Part shown: piece by piece, positions 45,440-57,859 of the stretch | How positions within the stretch are numbered: the first letter of the stretch is position 1 | Layout of the letters: every line of letters begins with the position of its first letter | Source: Calonectria ilicicola | Lineage: Eukaryota; Ascomycota; Sordariomycetes; Hypocreales; Nectriaceae | Assembly: GCA_020809705.1 (NCBI GenBank) | Contig: CP085831.1 | Coordinates: forward strand, 1,984,001-2,048,000 | DNA length: 64,000 bases | Direction of reading: 5' to 3' | Program-made: the position numbers and the translations under genes | The notes under the pieces: generated by a model | What the model was told of the DNA's origin: nothing | Database searches by the model: none | The model's input: only the letters and a program-made list of their open reading frames with translations

Positions 45440-47224
45440 ATGCGGCTAAAGTCGGCATTTTTGCTCTCACCTTGGCTATTGCTTTCCGCATCGGCTGCAG
45501 TAAATCTCGAGTCGGATGTATGTGTGCCGCTCAAGGGAATCGATGGGTGTACAGGAGGCATTGTGGAACCCTATGGTTCTAGACCAAAGTATTGTAAATT
45601 GTGCCCCGATTACAGCATCGCCCACTCAACCAATGGCGATCTCGTTGAGCACTACTCACCGTCTCACAGGCACTCGCAACGGGCAACAGACCATTTGTGG
45701 AGTCGAGATTCTCAAGTCAGAAGTCAACATTTGCACACGAGTACGATTGGCTATGCCAGGAGGGCCGGGTAATGTATTTATTGATGCTGCCACCCCCCTG
45801 TGTCATTGTGTTGGGCCTGGAACGAGAATGGCTGCCAGCGAGCAATTCAATCCAGTCTATACCTATGGTCCTATTACACGAGAAGCAATTGATTTCGTCA
45901 ATGGAGCCAAGGCTGTTGATACGGTAAAATTATGATGATGCCTCCTTGGTGTTTTGACTAATCAATGACAGTGCATTGTCAATGGCAAACTTGTGATCGG
46001 TGATGGGAGACAAAGCGCCGTACAGAATGAACTTGCGTCAAAGGACGGATGGACCGTGGTACAAGGTGCCGACGTAGGTCTATAACCATCCGAGAATATC
46101 TTGAGTGAGGCTAACGGTGTTTTCCCTCAGATTAATGTGGATGGCTACCAAAAGCTAATGACTGCCGTGGCGCCTTGCTACACATCGTCAGTCTGCGACC
46201 CGAAAAAAATCAGGGATTGGTACAGCAGTTACTACACCTCATCCCCTGGTCTAACGGACGGAGAGCTTGTTCAAATGCTGAAGGGCTGGTTGAGCCTGTA
46301 CACAACCCTCGCAAGCCGGGTTTCAGATGTTGCTAAAGCATCCAAGACTGTGCAAGACGGTCTCATTAAAGCATCCAGCAGTGTCTCGGCTACCACGAAG
46401 TCTATTTGCACAGGTACCAACTGCAGTGGGACCACCGCCAAATCATGGCTCACAAAAGGTAAAACTTGCCCACAATTATTGGTGTTGGATATACTCACCT
46501 TGCGATAGTATCCCAAACACTTGCCACGGTCCAGAGCGCTCAGTCTATTTCAGCAGGGGCTACGAGTGCTACCAGCGCCATTTCAAGTCTCAATACTAAC
46601 ACTCAGCGTGCCGTCTCATTTGTTCGTGACGTGCCTGATGGAGAATACTTGAGCACCTTGTTCGCCATTAAGTCAATTACTCAAATGAGCCAAGTCATTC
46701 AAGGATATGGTGGGGTTTGGTATCTTCCTATCATGGGCACAAGCCTGAAAAAGGACATTGTTCCAATTGATCTCCTCACCAAGCATCTGACCAAGGTCAA
46801 AACGGCCCAGTCTCAGCTCAACGAGGTTTTTGCACCCGATTGGATGAAGCGAACAGATCTTTTCAAAACGGCTGCTTCCCAAAAGGTGCGCGACGCATTC
46901 ATCAAGATCCAACGTGACATGAAAAATGAGCTCAACACCCCATTGGCCACGCTTGCCACCGCGCTTCAGAGGCTTGATGACACTCTGAACCAATTTCCTC
47001 TACACAGGAAGAAAATTGAGGTACAATCCGGAGCGGCTTCATATAGACGCTGGAATATCAACACGTATCGGGCGCCTTGTGCCTCAAAGACTACAAAGAC
47101 TTACACAGAGGGCGCCTTTTCGGCATCCATCGAGTATACCAAGATTGAGGCCTGTCAGTACGGACCTGAATGGTACTACTTGCCCGCATATCATATTCCT
47201 TATATGAAGTGGCGATTTGTATAA
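45440..47224 (+). CDS. Secreted protein of unknown function, apparent frameshift in exon 1
   Basis: The first 20 residues are a signal peptide (MRLKSAFLLSPWLLLSASAA), followed by a cysteine-rich segment (C-PLKGIDGC, YCKLC). Around 45650-45656 the frame must shift by one base to enter a clear continuation (TGTRNGQQTICGVEI, PGGPGNVFIDAATPLCHCVG). Later exons are well supported: 45972-46073, 46131-46458 and 46509-47224, all with GT-AG junctions in phase. The last exon adds a long helical region (about 45 to 200 of 238 residues) ending in an aromatic-rich tail. Eight or more cysteines in the first half suggest disulfides. An alternative is a longer first intron (45518-45689). No family recognised. 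It may be a decaying gene or hold a sequencing error. Confidence 0.65.
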
Positions 47225-47995
47225 GAGGTCTTGGCGACAGCCCAAGACTTAGGGTTATGAAGGAACAGGGCAACGAGGGTTTCTGCATTGGATTAGGTTT
47301 GTGTATTTAACCTTTGTACGTTTTTCTAGGAGAAGTTCTAAAAACATTCAAGTCCTATATTTAGTCCAACAGGGACTGAAGCAAACTGTATTCTTTATGT
47401 ATCTTACGAGGACATGGGATTTCTATATGACTCCCAAAAGGTCAATTTTTGAAGTGTTGAGTCATCACATGACTGGCAATTTATGCTTTGCGTAATGATG
47501 ACGACAGTGATATCGGGGATGTGATATAGAAGCCCAACCACTTCCGATGCCCGAGAATGAACGCTAGAATCCCCTCAATTGACATCACTTTGGGAGATGT
47601 GATCGAGAATGTTCGAAAGATGCGGACCGTGTTTAGAGAAGTTCCAGTGCAAGGTACAAGGTACTCAGAAATATCTTGTGATAGTAAGTAAGTGTGTCAA
47701 TTCATCGCTGGCTTATTCAACACAGGTCAAATACATTACGTACTCGAAATGATTTAATGGGCGTAGAACATTTTCCCTGTTTTGGAGTGCACATTCACAC
47801 TACATGTGAATCTTTGTTCATCTTGGCGCCTCACTCCCCTGTCGAAGTGAACCAATCAGGTTGGATTCAACCACCAGTGCTGATTGAGTCATAATCTCCA
47901 CTGAAGCGTCCCCATTACTTAAAGCTGCGCCCCAAACATCCCACTAAGAGCTCACAAAACTCAGTACAGCAGACAAAGCAACCTCGGGTCCAGCC
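47225..47995. other. Intergenic, no gene recognised
   Basis: Short region between two plus-strand genes. It has no supported coding frame and presumably holds the promoter of the F-box-like gene. Confidence 0.4.
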
Positions 47996-49280
47996 ATGAG
48001 CAAGTCCAGCACTGGACGACACCGCCAACACGGACTAGGCACGCTTCCACCTGAAGTCCGACGTCAAATTCTTTCCTGTTTAGAACTCCGAAGCCTAAAG
48101 GCGCTAATACGCGCCTCCACTACCTATCACCAACAGTATCTTTTTGATCGCAGGTATATCCTTTGCAAAAGTCTTGAGGAGACCTTGGGTAGTTTGACTG
48201 TCGATGCTTATGCTGTCCAACTATCTACAACAACAGTCATGAATACAACAGCAGGCACGAAAGACTTTTTCCAGTCTTATTCCGAGGGGCTTTCACTGAA
48301 GTACCAGCCACTTCTGGACAAGCTCACTGAGGAGGAGGCGGTCAGCATGGTCACGCTCTACTTCGGCTCCGTAATGCCGATGGCAGAATACTTTGCTCAT
48401 TGGGCCCTGGGAAATCTCGCCGAGAACCACGCTAAGCAGGGGCCTGGAAAAAATTGGGAAATTCTCTTAAGTAAGACGGAGTTGTTACGATTTACACGTG
48501 CTACATACCGTTTCCAACTGCTTTGCCAAGTTCTTAATCCTGGAGGGTGGAGAAATTCCATATCGATGAATGCGGAGATTTTGTTTGATGCGATTGAACC
48601 GTGGGAGGTCGAAGAACTTTTTGCATTCTATCAATTTGCGCAGAGTGTATACGAAAAGATTTTGATCGATATCCGCTGGGATGTGCATGAAGCGAACCCC
48701 AAATTTGATAGCCAAGGACGACCGCCTACTCCAGATGGGGCATTCGACCTCGACAACAACTGTAAGTTTTGCGTCAAGTCACCACTTTAATCATGCACTG
48801 CACTTCAATAGGTCTAACATTTTATCAGTGGATTCGTATTTAGAGGGAACAACACTATGTGGCTTGTCCCTACTTCAAACTGTCCTTTTCAAAATAAAAG
48901 ACCATGACCATCTCGTTACCACAATGCAAAATAACATCAAATCTTCATACATCCCATTAAGTTCATCTATAGGTCTCCTTGGGGAATCGCATCAGTACTT
49001 GCGACGATTAAACTTCCCGTCGGAGCGGGATCTGAGGGAACAAAGAAGAGATCCGTTTCCATTTCGTGGAGACGGCGAGTCAGATGCACCGCCGCTTGCC
49101 TGGACATTGCTATGGGGCGGCACTTATAGCAACTCATATGGATTTTATACCTCGGATTCCATGCGGCGTTGGGGCTATGTCTTCTGGGATGCTGTAAGTC
49201 TGAACAGCACTGGCGGCAAAGAGGTCCTAATGGCACAATGGATAGAAGAGTGGGACGGTGATTCAAGGGATGCGTTATAG
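47996..49280 (+). CDS. F-box-like domain protein
   Basis: Two exons (47996-48761 and 48829-49280) with a GTAAGT...TCAG intron of 67 bp encode 405 residues. The N-terminus has an F-box-like motif at about residues 15-50 (LPPEVRRQILSCLELRSLKAL then RASTTYHQQYL), a form common in large families of fungal F-box proteins. The rest is a helical domain, with an acidic loop around the splice junction and a W-rich C-terminal region (WTLLWGGTYSNSYGFYTSD). F-box proteins bind Skp1 in SCF ubiquitin ligases; the target is unknown, and the divergent families may have other roles. The frame is intact. Confidence 0.8.
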
Positions 49281-49524
49281 GATTCGTAAGTTTAAAAAAC
49301 TGACCCACCTATAACTTTTTGCCAATAGTCTTGATGGGCGAATAACAGTGAATCACTACTCCAAAAGGTCATAATATTTATCAAAGAGCTCTAATATGGG
49401 AGATTTATCAATCTAAGATAGCTTAGGTGAGACAAAATTTATAATTTGCAGTCAGCAGTTCATACTTGGGATATAGAAGTCTTTTGATTTCGAATTGAAT
49501 ACCTTCCTATCACGTTATTCTATC

Positions 49525-51252
49525 TCAAGGACTGGCATCTGTCAGGTAGCATATCAACGGCTTCCGTTCCCAGATACCATGAACCTTTTGGTCAATCCAA
49601 TCTGGGCCCACATCAGACTCAATGTTAAAATGAAATAATAGCTTGGCAAGCAGGAGTCTTGTCTCATGCATGGCTAAATTCATGCCTATGCAATTCCGCG
49701 GCCCGACCGAAAATGGCTGGAATGCATCTCTGTTGTCGTCTTTGTATTCTGCATCACGCAGTCAGCGCTCTGGTGCAAATCTTTCAGGGCTCCTTAAAAA
49801 TCCCATGGTTAGCTTCTTATATCTTGGGATGATGCAATACCAATGTATGTGAGTAGATAAGGCGACCGACTTAAAATTTCTTGGATCGTGGTACATTACT
49901 GCGTGAAAGATTTGCACGTGAGTTTTCGCAGGGAGCCATTTCCCCAGAACATGATTGCCACCTATGGCTATCTCACGCGTCCTACCCGTTGGAATTGGAG
50001 GATAAATTCTTAAGCCCTCCCGCACACCTATTGTAGGTAAGTCACCATAAGATCACAGATAAAATTAGCGTTTGAGAGTTCCATACATGCGTTCAAATAC
50101 TCTAGTCTGGAAAGTGCATCCCGAGTCATTTCTTTACTTGACTGAAAGCGCCCGCAGATCTCGGTTGTGAGACGCTTCATCTTTTCTGGGTTTGAAATCA
50201 GATAGTAAGTCAATCCAGTGAGCAAGGACGCTACAAAAAATCAGCAGGCTTTGTCTCCATATGAAATCAAGTCTAACCTGTTTTTTCTGTTCCAGCGATC
50301 ATAAACATGTCCGCATTGCTTTGCAGCGTAGCAAGGCTAGGAACATCGGAATCTATTGCGAGGCTCCATAAATTTGACCTTTTTGTGAACCTCTCTAAAC
50401 ACTTATTGTCACGAACAACGAAATTGCAAAATGAGTCGCGACGAATCCTGTCTATAAACTTTGGAGCGAAAAAGTCGTACAGTGTGTTTAGGATGGGATA
50501 GAATTGGATCGTATTTAGTAGTGGGAGAAGCTAGGAATGTTAAACTCTGCACAATGTGGATTTAGTGATAGCTTAGTACATACTTTTACTCTCTCAAAGA
50601 ACTTAGCAACCCAAGGGATGTGTTCGGATTTCTCTAAGAGACCTAAAGATTCCCCAAATGCTAGTTCCGCCATAATGTCGAACGATGCTAAGTTGTATAG
50701 TTTGGTCAGGTCAACATACTTGGCCTTACGAGCCCTCGAAATCATTAAATCAGCATATTTTAGTAGCAGGGGCTCCTGTGCTTTCAAGGCCTTCTCCGAG
50801 AAAGCAGGCAAGAGGGACTGCCGTAGTTTGGCATGCTCGACCGGATCAATGCTGGAAAGGAGATGAGGAACCCCATTTACTGGCTCGAGGTGCAGCTCGG
50901 TCTCCGGGCGGTTCTCTTTTCGACCTCTCTGAAAGCCAGCTATATCGTTCCATGCTTGACTATCAATATAGCTAAGGTCATTCGGGCCGTATCGGACCAC
51001 TGGGCCATATATGTTGTGTAATTCGGCCATCCATCGGACTTGGTCACCTGAAATCACTGCGATCCAGTATGGAATCCGAGTTATGGCACAAATCTTCGGG
51101 CCAGGATATGAGTGCAACGGATGGAGAAAAATAGAATATGAAGGGTAGTAAACAAAAAAGACTGTGATAAACGTGAAAATCACTTTGAGGACTGCAGTTC
51201 TTGAATCGATCTGCTCTTGCCCAGTTTCTGAGCTATGGCGGGGAAAAACCAT
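49525..51252 (-). pseudogene. Cytochrome P450 with premature stop before the heme cysteine
   Basis: Exon 1 (51252-50584, 223 codons) begins with a membrane anchor and P450 N-terminal sequence (LHSYPGPK, RYGPNDLSY). Exons 2 (50530-50278) and 3 (from 50230) join in phase and give the I-helix AGTEKTA. The ExxR-bearing K-helix region, REGLRIYPP and PERFAPER follow. An in-frame TGA at 49762-49764, where relatives have Trp, then stops the frame. The same frame continues after it with the heme-binding signature FQPFSVGPRNCIG and a normal C-terminus to 49525. Two junctions are also poor: the one before REGLRIYPP has no good GT donor, and another uses GTCGGT. The protein would lack heme ligation unless the stop is read through, so it is probably a recent pseudogene. 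Confidence 0.82.
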
Positions 51253-54207
51253 GATTCTTTTTGAAAAACTGCACCATTAAAGTTTGCTGCAAGTTAATAG
51301 CCTAGTTTGGTTAAATCGAACCGTCAGCGAGTATATTGCAGCAAATCGACGGCCAGGCTATTTAGTTCTCTTAAAAAGTTTTGGAAGAGCAAAGTAGCGA
51401 GGGAAAGGAAGAGAAGAGAGAGACAGCAAAATAACAAACTTGAACCGAGGCCTATTATTATTCACACATGGGAAAGCCGCGGCAGTACAACCCGCACGTC
51501 ACAAAATAGAAAGGGCTGATCATCACACCCCTCCACATATCACCAACTAACATTCGTCAAATTCATGTCTCACTCCATGTCTCATGATAGACGCCGCCAT
51601 TGAATGACGTCAGCCCTAAAAAAATACTTGTTTAAGAAAACCACAAATTTACTCGAATGTTACTGGCTATGGGATCACTAATAGTACTCAAAATGTGACA
51701 CGCTAATATTGGCCCGAATTCAAGGCAGCCGAGTCGTTGAAGAGGGTCTCATTAGTTCCAAGTGATCAGCTGAAATAAGTATGAGAGCTGTCTTTGATTC
51801 ATAATTTGATGTTAAGAGATCAAAATGAAGTGAATGAACCCGAATTAATAGAAAAAGATCTTTTGCTAGAGTGGGACAATTTTGTCTCGCCGAGGCTCCC
51901 TAAACAACGGACAAACTACTAACGAACTTGTGCTACCCTAGACAAAAAAACACCACCAGTAGTCTCGCCCTTCACAAGTTCGTTATTTAGGACATTGTCC
52001 GGAAATACGGACCTGTGACCCTGTGTGTGGCTATGATTGGGGCTGTGGAGATGTCGTGTAAAAATACGGCGTGGGACTGGATCCCTCTGCTCGACACAAC
52101 ATCCTCGCACATGTGGAAATTATACGCCGGCTTTAGACAACGGGATTAACTCCGCGATCGGATCCATTCATCCCCCAGCCCGAATCTACCAAGGAAAATC
52201 ATAAACCACACTGGACCAATATTACTGTAAGGGTGAATTCTAGAAATGAGTGGACAGGGGATAGAGCGGAATTAAGTGAAAGACGTTGGAAACTCGGTTC
52301 TAGAACACATCATGGATACGAGAATGTAGACGCTTTTGGCAGTGTGGAACAAAAAGATTATCAGATTTGGAATCATCCGACGGATGTCATGAAAACTCTG
52401 CCACGAAAATAAATTATAAAAATTGAGCTTAGGACATGCATTTAGCAGCACTAACAGAGTGGACAGAGGACAGTAAAGACTTGTGACTTGTAGTATGGGG
52501 ACCTCAATTTTCGACTAAGCTTAAAAAAGTACCATGCGAATCACTTGATGGCTTGTCTAGTCATGACACTAGTATCAATTACATAAAGTTTACCAGTGGC
52601 AGCACTGGGTTTCTTGGAGAATTACGTCACGCCGATTTGGACTTTTATCTTAATTTTGAAGCTTTTTTTTTTCGACCACTTTTTTTCACATCTGCTTTAG
52701 GGTGACTTTTTGACCTTGATTTGAAGGTGGGGAAGAGATAAATATCCAACTTGCTAACCTGATACGGATGAAGGATTGGACAGGTGACTTAAAAATTGAG
52801 TGGTATTCTACTTTTATCATAAATGATAGGTTCGATAGCAGGAAAAGAGGAAAGAAAATACGAAGCCCTCTGATGAGATACTTTTCATGTGCTATGCCTA
52901 CGCAAGCTCATGATCCAGAAATGTTTGATTCCACTCATGGAAGATATGCTATGCCTGTCATCAAGCATGAAATTCATTTCGTCTTTATTGATTATCGGTA
53001 TTTGTGCTGTGCCGTGCACTTGAGGGTCTGGGCTGGAATGTACGCCCATGACATAAACTATGGGTCTCCTCGATTTAGGCGAAGCGCCCAGCTGGCATGT
53101 GAGCTCAAATTACCAAATCAGTTCTATAGCCTAGAGTTGTAATTCTTTTATGACAAAGGCTAGACGCGGGGTTTTCTTTCTCCGGTCGGGCGTGAGTGAG
53201 TGTGTGAGACAAGATCTACTACGCAAACCCTGGCCTCCGAATATCAAAACGGTTTCGGTTTCTAACCGCCACAGATTCCGCCACTTTTTGGTATTTTTTC
53301 CGAGTTCAGGTCATGGGTCATTCGGTCAAATCTTGCTGTTATCTAGGAAGACGGATACTTTCCATTTTCGATAGACGAAGAAGAAAATTAATTATTGTGA
53401 AACACAGCGGCTACATAGATTCACGGCGTGACCGACCAACGCCAAGCAGGCGCTTACGTATCTCCCCGAACCGGATAAGAACAATCAGGACCCTTGTGTT
53501 TTGGATCTTGGTGATCCCAGAATCCGAATTATGAGCGATTGGCCAACCGAGATCGCTCGCTATTAACGCCCAACTAGGTAATGTGCCGATTTAGACTTAC
53601 AGCATATCCCAGTCCGTCAACCAGGTTGGTGGTAAAATACGACAACAAATACGATGGGTGGATATCTTGCGCGTCGAGTAGAGTGGAAATTGTTGGCGCT
53701 CAACTGGTCCACCCTTATTTCGTCACGAGGGTTCGGTTAGTTCATCAGCGCTAACTGGAATTCTGGTATTCTATTCCAAATGTGATCTAGGGGTATCGAG
53801 AAAATCTACCCTTGCGCTAAGATAATCCTCCACCTGCCTGGGAGCCTGTCAAAAAAAGAACAACGACCGCCTGTGCCTTATCTGGGCTTCATTACATCAT
53901 TATTGCACCTGTCAGCAAATTTAGCGGTTTTTGTGCCGCCTGGAAATGCCGCCAAAGGAGCAAGCAAAGACATTATCCTCATCCCTTCGCATGTTTCGTG
54001 TGTGTCATCCATGAGAAAAATCCACCCGCTTATGCATCGCATCATGATCATGGAAAAGCAAAGCAAAAATCAAAGCAAATCAGAAATCCACTCTCCATCA
54101 TGACAGGTCCTCAATCATAAGATCGTAGTAAACGTCAACGTCTTCATCATCAGCTTCTTCGTGTCTGCGTGATTTTTTTGGTAAAAAAAAATCAATCAAT
54201 CATTCAA
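51253..54207. other. 3-kb gene-poor interval
   Basis: It contains the upstream region of the P450 pseudogene. The longest frame (52768-53142, plus, 124 codons) has no recognisable domain. No repeat or RNA gene was recognised. Confidence 0.45.
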
Positions 54208-55896
54208 TCATTCGCTCTCTTCTTCCTGTCGGTCAAGCTTGCCAGCGAGCTTGCCACCGTCCAGGATGCTGCCAAACATGGCTGCCTCAAACAGGTAATT
54301 GACCTGCCAGGCATGGTGGTTAGCGTGGGCAATTACCCACACCATCTCGAGCACTAGGCCCTTCAAGAAGAGCTTGGCCATTCGCAGTCTGGAGCCCTCG
54401 ATGAGGTGGTTCTCGCGGGCCTCGTCCACTTTACCTGCCCGCACATACTCGAGCGGGCCCAGGACGAGGAACCACCAGAGCTCCTCGAGCAGCGGCTCCT
54501 CGGCGTATTTACCCAAGAAGTGTTTCACATGGTCGCACGTGTCCTCGCCGCTACACGAGTACTCAGCGTCAAGCGGTCTGGAGAAACCCGTGGTGCGATA
54601 CTGCTTGTCAAAGACCTCGTCAAAGTCGGCCTCCCGCTGGGGCACGGATGGTGTCTTACGGGCCATGGGCCAGCCCAGCACAGCGCGGCGGAAGAACATG
54701 TGGCGGTCGTTCTGGATGTGCCATGTGTACAGTGCGGCGCACATCCTGGCCACGGGCTCATGCCACCTGCGAGTCAGCATCCTGGCCCCAGTCGCGGCGT
54801 AGGCGTCGTAGATGCTGCGTAGCGCATCCTCACTGACAAGGCCCGTGTCGGTAATGTCGGTCACATTGAGAAACGAGTTCATCACCTCCGAGTTGATGAG
54901 GTCGCAGCCTACATCGACAACATCGGTGCCGGGCGAGCTAAAGACTAGATCCGCCATGACGGCGCCCGCGTCAAAGCCCCGGGCCGTGGCTTCGGCCGCC
55001 ATGCCTAGCAGGCTGCTTTCCGACAGTGAGACAATCTGTGCCGTGCGCCGCCCGACTCGTGCGGAGCGGCACGTCAGTTGCGTCTTGAATCGCTTCTCGA
55101 GCGCAATCTTGCCCTGGATGTAGCGCTTGCCAATGCACACGGCGTCTCGTCGCTGCCGCCCTCCTGGCGTGCGCAGCGCGTGCCCGTCTTCCAGGCCCTT
55201 TTCCAGGAGCGGCTCCAACGATGGAAACACGTAGTTGTAGCCGTGCTCGTAGTAGAATGCCATGTCAGTCACGTAGTTGGAAAACATGGTGGACGCATCC
55301 GCGGCGCCCATGAGCAGGCTGGCGATGCCGCAGCCGAACAGGGCATTGTTGGTCTGCAACGACTCATGCCAGTCTGACGCCCCGAAAATCTCGAGAATCT
55401 CGTCCGAAGCCCTGGCTAGCCCATGACCCTTGGGGGGAAGGATGTTCCCGGTTGCGTGTTGCGCTTGCTTCCAGGCCTCGAGCTCAGGGGATAGCTTCAG
55501 CTGGACGATGCTGGGGCCAGACTCTGGGGTCGGCAAGGATTCAGTATCGCCCAGAGACGAGGTTTCTGACACATGGTCAACGTCGTCAAAAACCTGGCTC
55601 ACAAAGTCTCGCGCCTGGTGGGATAGCGTTTGCAGATCAGCCACGGTACCACGGCCGATTAAGCTTCTCGCTTCAGAATAGCCGATATGAGCCTCCATGG
55701 GAGCTCGTCTAGACTTGAGGCCTAGAAAACGCCCAAGACGGCTTCGAACACGCTTGCCCCAGAAATACGGGGGAATTTGAGTTGGAGCGCCCGGGAAGGC
55801 ATCCTTCTTGTGGGTTTTGGTCTGGATCTTGACCCCTTTGAGAGAGAACTCTTCCCAGTAACCCTTAGGCCACGCGAAGCACCCAGGAAAAGCCAT
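54208..55896 (-). CDS. Conserved-looking helical protein of unknown function
   Basis: An intronless frame runs from 56076 to 54208. I take the ATG at 55896 (562 residues), because upstream codons are low in coding character and this ATG has an AAAATGG context. The first 150 residues are basic, then comes an acidic Ser-rich linker (about residues 115-140). The remaining 400 residues are largely alpha-helical, with many aromatic residues, segments such as DVGCDLINSEVMNSFLN, YDAYAATGARM, RWHEPVARMCAALYTWHIQN and a tail AHANHHAWQVNYLFEAAMFG. There is no signal peptide or clear membrane span. The all-helical build and the Asn-Ser-Glu-like segment faintly recall class I terpene cyclases, but I do not recognise the family and would not assign a function. 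The gene is markedly GC-rich compared with its flanks. Confidence 0.78.
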   Translation of the reverse strand: MAFPGCFAWPKGYWEEFSLKGVKIQTKTHKKDAFPGAPTQIPPYFWGKRVRSRLGRFLGLKSRRAPMEAHIGYSEARSLIGRGTVADLQTLSHQARDFVSQVFDDVDHVSETSSLGDTESLPTPESGPSIVQLKLSPELEAWKQAQHATGNILPPKGHGLARASDEILEIFGASDWHESLQTNNALFGCGIASLLMGAADASTMFSNYVTDMAFYYEHGYNYVFPSLEPLLEKGLEDGHALRTPGGRQRRDAVCIGKRYIQGKIALEKRFKTQLTCRSARVGRRTAQIVSLSESSLLGMAAEATARGFDAGAVMADLVFSSPGTDVVDVGCDLINSEVMNSFLNVTDITDTGLVSEDALRSIYDAYAATGARMLTRRWHEPVARMCAALYTWHIQNDRHMFFRRAVLGWPMARKTPSVPQREADFDEVFDKQYRTTGFSRPLDAEYSCSGEDTCDHVKHFLGKYAEEPLLEELWWFLVLGPLEYVRAGKVDEARENHLIEGSRLRMAKLFLKGLVLEMVWVIAHANHHAWQVNYLFEAAMFGSILDGGKLAGKLDRQEEESE

Positions 55897-57859
55897 TTTG
55901 ATCGACGAGCGGGAAATTACATAAATGGTTTGCCCACCAGAAAGTGCGTCCGAGCGTTGGCTCCCCAGAGCCTTTATACTCCAAGGACCTAAACCGAAGA
56001 AGCAGTCTCGATGCTCGTAAATCCCTTCTATATTTAGGCAAGTTGACAGTCCCCATGTGAATAGCAATGCCTCCATATATGCCCAGGATTGCAGCCAATG
56101 AGCGTGTGTCTGTAGACGTCAATGATCACAACCAACAACTAACGCTGCTGCATGTAGCTGCAAGCAGTTGCAACCAACACCTCTTTTACTGGGGTTGTTG
56201 GCTGTGGAGATCTCGGGTGCATCTCTAGACCCTTGTCCCGGCCAAACAGATTGCGAATCCGATTATCATCGGAGGGCTGATATTCCCGCGCCAGCGGCTG
56301 TAACCATCGCCAAGGAGGGGGAGCGAGGGAAGAGAGGGGAGGGGTTCGTGGAAGAATATCCCTCAGGAAAACGGGTTTGCTTCAAGATGACCCCAGGTCT
56401 CGTTCGGACCGACAGGTTTAGTTAATGGCACTTTGACAAGGGCTATCGGCTCCGTGGGCTCAGACCAGAGCCTGCCTTGGGCCCTGTCGGTGGTTGAGAC
56501 GGTTTGTTTGCCTCTTGGGCGTGTTGTTCAGTCGACGGAAGCTGCGGCATGTCGAGTTTAACAACCGCTTCCTCAGCGGTTCTGCCGGAAGACGAGGAAA
56601 TCGACAATGGCCCAACTAGTGAGGTGATCGACGAGACTAAAGTCGATGTCAACATGCCATGTGTGATCTCAATTAAATCAAACTTAAAGCAGCACGATAC
56701 GATGGTCCCTCCAAAGCCCACTGATTGACAGAAGGATGAGCTTGGCTCAGTGGTGTCTTGCGTCGTTGCCGCTGTCATCTGGTGTGACTACTCCTGACGA
56801 GGCCTAGCCTCGCCGTCTAGCGCCAAACTGCGTTGAACCTGCTCCGGCGTAGTCGACACATTTTGAAAGGATCCCTTGCTGACGGATTGCTTGCTCTGCT
56901 CCACAGTGATGTCAGGGTTGAGTGGTTCCGTTGCACAAGGGGTTTAGCAGCGCGGCGAGGAGAGAGGGAGCAGGGGCAAGTAGGCTTCGCGGCGGCAGAA
57001 CGCACGAGGGATCAACCCGGGAGCGGTTGAAAAAGACTATTCTGCGGGAGGATATATAGTTGCAGATGGGTTCAAGGAGTGTATATCTGCGCCGTACATA
57101 CATATGTATCACCATGCACATGCCATGCGTGTTAGTCACCGTCGCACAAGGCACATCGAAAGGCACCACCCACACCAACCCACCCACGGCCGCCTGATTG
57201 ATGTTTGCCGCGGGGAAACTAGCCTACTGTAATGTAATGTACTGGGTTTAGTTCGGGGACCCTCCCCTTGCAACAAGGGTCGTCGCCACCAACACAATGT
57301 TTCTGGTGACAGTCCTAGACCGGCTTGGGCATGGTGCCAGCTCGGCGTCGTCTGGTGTGGGAAGCGGTGAGACGATGCTGTTTCCAGCGAAGCGAGGGCA
57401 TGGCCCAACATGGGTTGGAGATGATGGGGATGGGGGGATTTGCCGAGACAGAACTGCTGCAAACGGCTCGAGGCTGGAAAGTCAGTCCTCTCAGCTCGCT
57501 TGTCGACACGGTGGGCCTAGACCAGATTGTGCAATGGTGTTTGCCGATCAACCCTGACGCGGCACATGGCTAATGCTGCAAGGACCGGGTTGGGGCAAGT
57601 ACATGACACGAGGAGCCCGTCGATTTTTTTTTTTTAAATGCCGGCCCAATTCGACCTGTGGGAGCCCAAACGAGGCGGACGAGAGGAGCTTCCATTCCCA
57701 CTTGGAGGAGACACCACACACACACACACAACCAACAACCAACACGCAGCAGCGCTGACGATCAATCACGACGACGACCGCACCCCCTCAGTGACGACGA
57801 CCCGGACCTGCAGCCCCCCCAAGCGACAACGGACGCACGCTCATGCAGCCCCGGCCAAC
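55897..57859. other. Intergenic between divergent genes
   Basis: Upstream region of both the 562-residue protein (minus) and the HET gene (plus). A leader-like hydrophobic frame at about 56168-56425 lacks an ATG. Poly-T (57627-57637) and (CA)8 (57715-57730) tracts lie before the HET gene. No gene is supported. Confidence 0.45.
57715..57730. repeat. (CA)8 microsatellite
   Basis: Eight CA units in the upstream region of the HET-domain gene. Confidence 0.85.

Noticed and set aside
52768..53142. 124-codon plus-strand frame
   Set aside because: No domain, no signal peptide, in a long gene-poor stretch.
54299..55712. Long plus-strand frames opposite the 562-residue protein
   Set aside because: Shadow frames of the GC-rich minus-strand gene; Arg/Ser/Pro-rich with no domain.
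56168..56425. Leader-like hydrophobic frame suggesting a secreted protein
   Set aside because: No ATG in frame before the hydrophobic stretch and low-complexity continuation.
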